From Thermoanaerobaculia bacterium (GTDB taxonomy: Bacteria; Acidobacteriota; Thermoanaerobaculia; Multivoradales; JAHEKO01), in the NCBI GenBank assembly GCA_947259925.1, contig CAMYOG010000058.1, forward strand, positions 1 through 64,000: 64,000 nt of DNA. The letters are read 5' to 3'. The notes below the pieces were generated by a model that searched no databases, was not told the DNA's origin, and worked only from the letters and a program-made list of their open reading frames with translations. Position numbers and translations under genes: made by a program. Shown here one piece after another: positions 58,654 to 64,000 of the stretch; within the stretch, counting starts at the first letter, position 1, and each line of letters begins with the position of its first letter.

Positions 58654-61600
58654 ATGAGCCGGTCATCCCGAAACCTCGGGCCAGCCCTGGCCTCGATACT
58701 GCTGGCATTCGGGAGCGCTTCCCGAGGGGCCGCCGAGCTGACCTTCGACCACGTCGTCATCGACCCGAGCAACCCGGCCAACCCCCACTGCAAGACGCTC
58801 GGAGACATCGACGGCGACGGGCAGGTCGACGCGATCGTCGCCAGCTCGTCGGACGGCGGGATGTTCTGGTACGAGTATCCGGACTGGACCAAGCACACGA
58901 TCCGGGCCTCGGGCTCGTGGACCACCGACATGCAGGTGGGCGACGTCGATGCCGACGGCGACCTGGACGTCGTGATTCCGGACTCGAGCGGCCTCCGGTG
59001 GTACGAGAACCCGCTTCCCGGCGGCGACCCCGCGGTCGACACCTGGACCGGGCACCTGATCGGCGCCGCCGGCGCCAACAACCACGACGTGGAGGTCGGC
59101 GATCTGGAGCCCGACGGCGACCTCGACGTGGTCACCCGGCGCAAGGGGGGAAACGGGACCTACTTCTGGCGGCAGGGGACCACGCCTACGGCCTGGACGC
59201 AGGTGACGATCTCGACCGAGAGCGGCGAGGGCGTCGGGCTGGGCGACATCGACGGCGACGGCGACCTCGACGTGGCCCAGAACGGGCAGTGGGTCGAGCA
59301 GGTGACGCCGACCAGCTGGACGGAGCACACGATCGATACCAACTGGCCCGACGACGTCGGCGTGCTGGTCGCGGACGTCGACGGCAACGGCACCGAGGAC
59401 GTCGTGCTGGGTCCGTCCGAGAGCTCCGGGCGCCTCTCCTGGTACGAGGCGATCGACCCAAAGGCCGGCCCGTGGATCGAGCACGCGATCGACGGCTCGG
59501 TCTCGTACCTGCACACCTTCAAAGCGGTCGACGTGGATCGGGACGGAGACCTCGATCTGGTCACGGCGGAGATGCACCAGTCGTCGAACCCGGACGAGGT
59601 GAGCGTCTACTTCAACAACGACAGCGGCACGAGCTGGACCCAGCAGGTGATCGCCGAGGGTGGCTCGCACAACGTGCGCGCCGGCGACATCGGCGGCGAC
59701 GGCGATATCGACGTCTTCGGCGCCAACTGGAACGACTCGGCACCCAACTCGGCGGTGGTCGAGATGTGGGTGAATCAGTCGTCTCCTCTCGACCTCGATC
59801 AATGGCAGCGGCACATCGTCGAGACCTCGCTGCCCTGGAACGCGGTCTTCGTCGAGGGCCGGGACCTGAACGGTGACGGCCTGCCGGACCTGGTCGTCGG
59901 CGGCTGGTGGTATCCGAACCCCGGCTCGCTCGGTGGCGTCTGGTCGCGTCAGACGATCGGCGCGCCGCTCCACAACATGGCCGCGGTTCACGACTTCGAT
60001 CGCGACGGCGACCTCGACGTCTTCGGCACCGACGGGCAGGTGGGCGGTGAGGATCTCTCCTGGGCCGAGAACGACGGCGCCGGCAGCTTCACCATTCGCG
60101 ACATCACGAACACCGCGACCAGCGGCGACTTCCTGCAGGGCGTCAGCGTCCGTCAGGTTCTGGCCGGCGGGCAGGAGGAGGTCGTGCTGTCATGGCACAA
60201 CGGCGGCAACGGCACGGCGCTCCTCGCCGTCCCCGACGATCCGACCACCACCGCCTGGCCGCTGAGCGTCGCCAGTGCGACGACCAACCAGGAGGAAGTT
60301 CCGGTCGGCGATCTCGACGGCGACGGCGACGCCGACATCCACCTGGGCACCTCGTGGCTACGGCAGGAGGCCGGCGGCACCTTCTCGGTGCAGAGCGGCA
60401 TCAGCCTCGGCGGCGGAGCGGTGCCGGACCGGGTCAAGCTCGCCGACCTGGATGGGGACGGCGACCTCGACGTCGTGATCGGGGTCGAGTTCGGCTCGGC
60501 GTTGGTCTGGGGAGAGAACGACGGGTCCGGGGGCGGCTGGACGAACCGCGCCATCGCTTCCGACTTCGATTACTTCAGCGTCGATGTCGGCGACGTCGAC
60601 CACGACGGCGATGTCGACGTCGTCGGCGGGGCACACCAGGGCAACGGCGAGGTCTCGCTCTATGCGAACGACGGGACCGGCCTCGGGTGGACGACCCAGG
60701 TGATCGACAGCGGCGACTCGACCCAGATCGATCATCACGACGGGACGGTGCTGGTCGACATGGACCTCGACGGCGATCTCGACCTCGTCTCGGTCGGCTG
60801 GACGATGCGTAGCCTGGTGATCTACGAGAACCTGGCGATCGACGACGGCGGTGGCGGCGGTGGCGATACGACTCCTCCGGTCATCACCTCGGTCCACGCT
60901 CTCGGCCAGGCGACGCGGGTGGTCGTCGACTTCAGCGAGCCGCTCAGTGCCGGCTCCGCGAACGCCCCACTCAACTACACGATCTCGGGCGGCGTGACGG
61001 TCTCGGCGGCCGCGCTTCACGCGAACCAGACGGCGGTGACGCTGACGACCTCGGCGCTAAGCGCGGGCACCGACTACACGCTTACGGTCGACAACGTCCT
61101 CGACCTGGCCGGCAATCCGATCGAGCCGGGATCGACGGCGAGCTTCGGTCTCGGCGCCGGCGATCCGGACCCGAGCCTGGTCGCCCACTGGCCCCTCGAC
61201 GCAGGGAGTGGCAGCGTGGCGGTCGACGCCTCGGGCAACGGCCACACCGGCTATCTGATGAACGGAGCCGGCTGGGCTTCCCCAGCGGCGTCGCTCGACG
61301 GCGTCGACGACCACATCGACGCCGGAACGTTCGACGTCTCGGGCAGCGCGCTCACCCTGGCGGCCTGGATCAACGCCGACGGCTTTTCGCACTGCAGCTC
61401 GCGCGACTGCCGGATCCTCTCGAAGGCGACCGGCACCGCCGAGGGCGATCACTACTTCATGCTCAGCACCATCGCCAGCGGTGCGGAGACCCGGCTCCGG
61501 TTCCGGCTGAAGACCGGCGGCGTGACCACGACCCTGATCGCCTCGAGCGGCGACCTGGCAGCCGGGCAGTGGCTGCTCGCCGCGGCGGTCTACGACGGCT

Positions 61601-62610
61601 CGGAGATGGAGCTCTTCCTGAACGGCCAATCGGTCGGCAGCACCGCGAAGAGCGGACTTCTGAGTCAGGACGGAACGGTGCCGGTCTGGATCGGCGGCAA
61701 CCCGACCGATCCGAACGCCAAGCCGTGGGACGGGCAGATCGACGACGTGAGGATCTACGACCGGGCGCTGACCGGCGCCGAGATCCGGGCGCTGCCGCCG
61801 GCCAGCGCCGAATCGATCTTCAGCGACGGCTTCGAATCGGGCGATGTCTCGAGCTGGACCGACAGCGAAGGCGTCGTGGACGTCCTCGGGGCGGCGGCGC
61901 GAACCGGCACCCGCGGAGCCCGCGCCCGGGCGACCACCAGCTGCTCGGCTCCGGACGTGGTGGTCATCGAGCCGCCGCCGCCGACCTTCCAGGGCACCGA
62001 AGAGGCATGCCGCGAGATCCAGGCCGGGGCGGTCGAGATCGTCGCCCCCGGCGCCACCCTGCGGGCGGGCGAGCTGATCTCGGTCGACAACGGCTTCACT
62101 GTCACCGCCGATCTGGTGCTCGAAGTGGACTCCGCACTGCTCCCCTTCGGCTGGATGAGGGACGACTCCCCGGCCGGCGAGACGAGCTACACGGCCGAGT
62201 TCCATCTCAACCTCGACAATCTGACGCTGAGCGCCGGTGATCGGCTGGAGCACCTAGTGGCGAGCTCGAGCGCCGGCGGGATGACGTTCCGCCTGGTCCT
62301 GCAGCCGGACGGTGGCGGTGGGGTCGAGGTGACCTTGGAGGCGCGGCTCGACGACGGAACGGTTGCGGCGTCGGCCGCCGGCCAAGAAGTGGACATGCCG
62401 GCCGGATGGCACACCGTGCGGCTCATCTGGCGGGCCGGAGCGGGGGACGGCTCCCTGGCCCTGTGGTTGGACGGTGTCGAGGCCGGAGCGCTCTCGAATC
62501 TGACCAACAGTCTCCACCGTGTGGACGGAGTCGACTGGGGCGTCGTCGCCGGCTCGCTCGACGGAGCGACCGGCACGATCGACCTCGACGCCTTCTCGTC
62601 CTGGCGCTAG
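58654..62610 (+). CDS. giant exported FG-GAP/VCBS-repeat, Ig-like and LamG protein
   Basis: 1318 residues: signal peptide ('LGPALASILLAFGSASRGAA'), then about 14 FG-GAP-like repeats each with a calcium-loop motif ('DIDGDGQVDAIV', 'DVDADGDLDVVI', 'DLDGDGDADIHL', 'DMDLDGDLDLVS') forming one or two beta propellers (~30-720), a Gly linker, an Ig-like domain ('TSVHALGQATRVVVDFSEPL', ~735-830), a LamG/concanavalin domain ('LVAHWPLDAGSGSVAVDASG', ~840-1050), the linker 'FSDGFESGDVSSWTD', and a last beta-sandwich (~1090-1318). Likely secreted or surface-bound, binding glycan or protein with Ca2+. No enzyme motif. Stop overlaps the convergent symporter's stop. Confidence 0.85.
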   Translation: MSRSSRNLGPALASILLAFGSASRGAAELTFDHVVIDPSNPANPHCKTLGDIDGDGQVDAIVASSSDGGMFWYEYPDWTKHTIRASGSWTTDMQVGDVDADGDLDVVIPDSSGLRWYENPLPGGDPAVDTWTGHLIGAAGANNHDVEVGDLEPDGDLDVVTRRKGGNGTYFWRQGTTPTAWTQVTISTESGEGVGLGDIDGDGDLDVAQNGQWVEQVTPTSWTEHTIDTNWPDDVGVLVADVDGNGTEDVVLGPSESSGRLSWYEAIDPKAGPWIEHAIDGSVSYLHTFKAVDVDRDGDLDLVTAEMHQSSNPDEVSVYFNNDSGTSWTQQVIAEGGSHNVRAGDIGGDGDIDVFGANWNDSAPNSAVVEMWVNQSSPLDLDQWQRHIVETSLPWNAVFVEGRDLNGDGLPDLVVGGWWYPNPGSLGGVWSRQTIGAPLHNMAAVHDFDRDGDLDVFGTDGQVGGEDLSWAENDGAGSFTIRDITNTATSGDFLQGVSVRQVLAGGQEEVVLSWHNGGNGTALLAVPDDPTTTAWPLSVASATTNQEEVPVGDLDGDGDADIHLGTSWLRQEAGGTFSVQSGISLGGGAVPDRVKLADLDGDGDLDVVIGVEFGSALVWGENDGSGGGWTNRAIASDFDYFSVDVGDVDHDGDVDVVGGAHQGNGEVSLYANDGTGLGWTTQVIDSGDSTQIDHHDGTVLVDMDLDGDLDLVSVGWTMRSLVIYENLAIDDGGGGGGDTTPPVITSVHALGQATRVVVDFSEPLSAGSANAPLNYTISGGVTVSAAALHANQTAVTLTTSALSAGTDYTLTVDNVLDLAGNPIEPGSTASFGLGAGDPDPSLVAHWPLDAGSGSVAVDASGNGHTGYLMNGAGWASPAASLDGVDDHIDAGTFDVSGSALTLAAWINADGFSHCSSRDCRILSKATGTAEGDHYFMLSTIASGAETRLRFRLKTGGVTTTLIASSGDLAAGQWLLAAAVYDGSEMELFLNGQSVGSTAKSGLLSQDGTVPVWIGGNPTDPNAKPWDGQIDDVRIYDRALTGAEIRALPPASAESIFSDGFESGDVSSWTDSEGVVDVLGAAARTGTRGARARATTSCSAPDVVVIEPPPPTFQGTEEACREIQAGAVEIVAPGATLRAGELISVDNGFTVTADLVLEVDSALLPFGWMRDDSPAGETSYTAEFHLNLDNLTLSAGDRLEHLVASSSAGGMTFRLVLQPDGGGGVEVTLEARLDDGTVAASAAGQEVDMPAGWHTVRLIWRAGAGDGSLALWLDGVEAGALSNLTNSLHRVDGVDWGVVAGSLDGATGTIDLDAFSSWR

Positions 62611-64000
62611 CGGGTGAGAAAGAACCGCTCGACCCGCTCCGCCGTCGGCGCCGGGGTGAGCAGCGAGCCGACGATCATGGCGACCAAGGACGCACCGAGC
62701 AGCGGTACGACCGGCATCAGCCCGGCGATCGTGTAGCCGGGGTTGCTGGATCCCTGGACGAAGAAGTAGGCCCAGAGCGCGCCCACGGTGAGCACCGAAG
62801 CGAACGCGCCGCCGGCGGTCGAGCGCTTCCAGAAGAGCGCCGCGAACGGCAGCGGCGTCAGCGCCGCGAAGCCGGAGAAGGACCAGACGCCGAGGCTGAA
62901 GATGCTGCGGTTGACGGCCAGCGAGATCAAGAAGGTGACCGCCAGCACGCCGGCGACGAAGAAGCGGCCGAGAAGCACCTGGCGGCGGTCGTCGATATGG
63001 CCGCTGTAGTGCCGGACGACGTCACGCGTGAACATGGTACTGATCGCCAGGGTCTGCGAATCGAGCGACGACATGATCGCGGCGAAGACCCCGGCCGCCA
63101 GCAGGCCGGCGAGGAGCTCCGGGGCGTGAATGCCGATCAGCTGCACCAGGATCGTGTTCGCCGCCGGTCCCTGCAGCCCGGAGAGCTGGACCGCACCGAT
63201 GACGCCCACCAGCACGCTCGGCACCCAGACGATGACCAGGCAGATCGGGTAGGCGACGATCGACAGCTTGAACGATTCCGTACGGTTGGCGGTGAGCCAG
63301 TGTGCGTAGATGTGCGGGAACATCCCCAGGCTCATCGGAATCGCGGTGTAGCTGAGCAGCTTGAGCGGGGATATGAGCTCTCCTCGGGCCAGCAGGTCGG
63401 GTCGGGCCTGGGCAACGCTCTCCAGAGCGCCGGCGAGGCCGCCCGAGCCGCGTAGGATGACCAGAAACGTCAATCCGCCCAGGATCATGAAGACGAGGGT
63501 CTGGAAGGTGTTCGCCCAGGCGGTGCCGCGCATGCCACCGACCGTGACGTAGGCCACGACCACCAGGCAGATCGCCAGGCTGCCCACCCATTCGGGCACC
63601 AGGCCGCCGCTGATCTGAGCGAGCGTGATGCCGCCGCCCTTGACCCCGATCAGCAAGTAGGGGATCAGCAGGGCTACCAGCACCAGGAAGAGGACGGTGC
63701 CGAGGGCGTTGGATCCCCAGCGGTCGCGGAAGTACTCGACCTGGGTCAGGTAGCCCAACCGTTTGCCGAGCGCCCAGATGCGCGTTCCGAGGAGGTAGAT
63801 CAGGACCGGCGAAACGATCGCGGTCGAGGACGCCATCAGGGCGAAGACGCCGATCCCCCGGTGATAGGCCTCGCCTGAGGCACCGAGCATCGAGAACGCG
63901 GTCATATTGGTGCCGAAGAGCGTCATCAGCAGGATGAACGGCCCGATCGTCCGGGTGGCGACGAAGTAGTCCTCGCCCGAGCCGCGGAAGAGCCGGTGGC
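62607..64000 (-). CDS. sodium:solute symporter (SSS family), N-terminus outside window
   Basis: Open from the window end; the ATG at 63926 in the ORF track is internal, since the frame continues as 'GSGEDYFVATRTIGPFILLM' upstream. About 464 residues visible with eleven or so helices, including 'TNMTAFSMLGASGEAYHRGI', 'VAYVTVGGMRGTAWANTFQT', the SSS signature region 'GLLAAGVFAAIMSSLDSQTL' and 'FTRDVVRHYSG'. Imports a small solute with Na+; the group resembles proline/pantothenate-type permeases, substrate unknown. Convergent with the giant gene. Confidence 0.88.
   Translation of the reverse strand, partial: HRLFRGSGEDYFVATRTIGPFILLMTLFGTNMTAFSMLGASGEAYHRGIGVFALMASSTAIVSPVLIYLLGTRIWALGKRLGYLTQVEYFRDRWGSNALGTVLFLVLVALLIPYLLIGVKGGGITLAQISGGLVPEWVGSLAICLVVVAYVTVGGMRGTAWANTFQTLVFMILGGLTFLVILRGSGGLAGALESVAQARPDLLARGELISPLKLLSYTAIPMSLGMFPHIYAHWLTANRTESFKLSIVAYPICLVIVWVPSVLVGVIGAVQLSGLQGPAANTILVQLIGIHAPELLAGLLAAGVFAAIMSSLDSQTLAISTMFTRDVVRHYSGHIDDRRQVLLGRFFVAGVLAVTFLISLAVNRSIFSLGVWSFSGFAALTPLPFAALFWKRSTAGGAFASVLTVGALWAYFFVQGSSNPGYTIAGLMPVVPLLGASLVAMIVGSLLTPAPTAERVERFFLTR

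Noticed and set aside
58266-59144. Upstream part of the 581-codon minus-strand frame
   Set aside because: Runs antisense through the start of the giant FG-GAP gene and across a sigma-54 promoter; only the part below ~58265 looks like protein.
58654-62610. Regular GACGGCGAC-type repeats considered as a CRISPR or tandem DNA repeat
   Set aside because: They encode the calcium loops of FG-GAP repeats; spacing is set by protein domains and there are no spacers.

Overview
The window is high-GC DNA from a Gram-negative bacterium. It is rich in outer-membrane barrels (DcaP-, OprB-, alginate-export-, BamA- and TonB-receptor types), lipoproteins, multiheme cytochrome c and sigma-54 regulatory signals. 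Motifs such as 'FSDGFESGD' in an FG-GAP protein, multiheme cytochromes fused to TPRs, and lineage-style sulfatase clusters point to Acidobacteriota (Thermoanaerobaculia-like). That placement is an inference from style; there is no rRNA or marker gene here. No tRNA, rRNA, CRISPR or complete IS was seen.

Layout. 0-8 kb: TPR tail, SLC13 permease, decayed LuxR regulator, a prokaryotic Cys-loop channel, a decayed erythromycin-esterase-like gene, thioesterase/M20 pair, an apparent selenoprotein (CMD/AhpD-like, in-frame TGA plus hairpin) and a GT4 glycosyltransferase. 8-14 kb: alternative bc complex (cytochrome b, Rieske, seven-plus-heme cytochrome with TPRs) followed by an AraC regulator. 14-22 kb: outer-membrane proteins, CDF transporter, TonB receptor. 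22-24 kb: a membrane-anchored PAS/AAA+/Fis sigma-54 activator. 24.4-33 kb: a co-directional cluster of monooxygenase-like protein, DUF4136, arylsulfatase, two related outer-membrane proteins, DUF1254/DUF1214 lipoprotein, HAD lipoprotein and porin. 33-36 kb: rearranged zone with a nucleotidyltransferase pair, a porin fragment, an OMP gene, a PIN toxin pair and gene remnants. 36-42 kb: glycine-zipper protein, porin, giant AsmA-like protein. 42-52 kb: an island of membrane channels (two MscS paralogues, a voltage-sensor-like protein, a K+ channel, a TMEM175-like protein) with inverted repeats. 52-64 kb: DAACS-SBP fusion transporter, second arylsulfatase, BrnTA, a 33-aa membrane peptide, an outer-membrane barrel, an FG-GAP/LamG giant and a sodium:solute symporter cut by the window edge.

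The most striking unexplained structure is a dispersed regulatory unit. A 23-bp site with core CCGTSACGRYATTTCGTG lies about 80-120 bp upstream of a sigma-54 type -24/-12 promoter (invariant TGGCAC, then TGC at the right spacing) at six places: before the sulfatase cluster, an OmpW-sized OMP, a phenol-pathway-type OM protein, the voltage-sensor/MscS operon, the K+ channel/TMEM175 operon, and another OM barrel. One copy lies between the sigma-54 activator gene and the sulfatase cluster, which suggests that this activator controls itself and a regulon of envelope channels and porins. Two of these control regions are long inverted copies of each other and face inward around a channel block.

The window also holds many gene remnants (LuxR, Ere-like, DUF3604, amidohydrolase, porin 3' end), so this is a region of active rearrangement.
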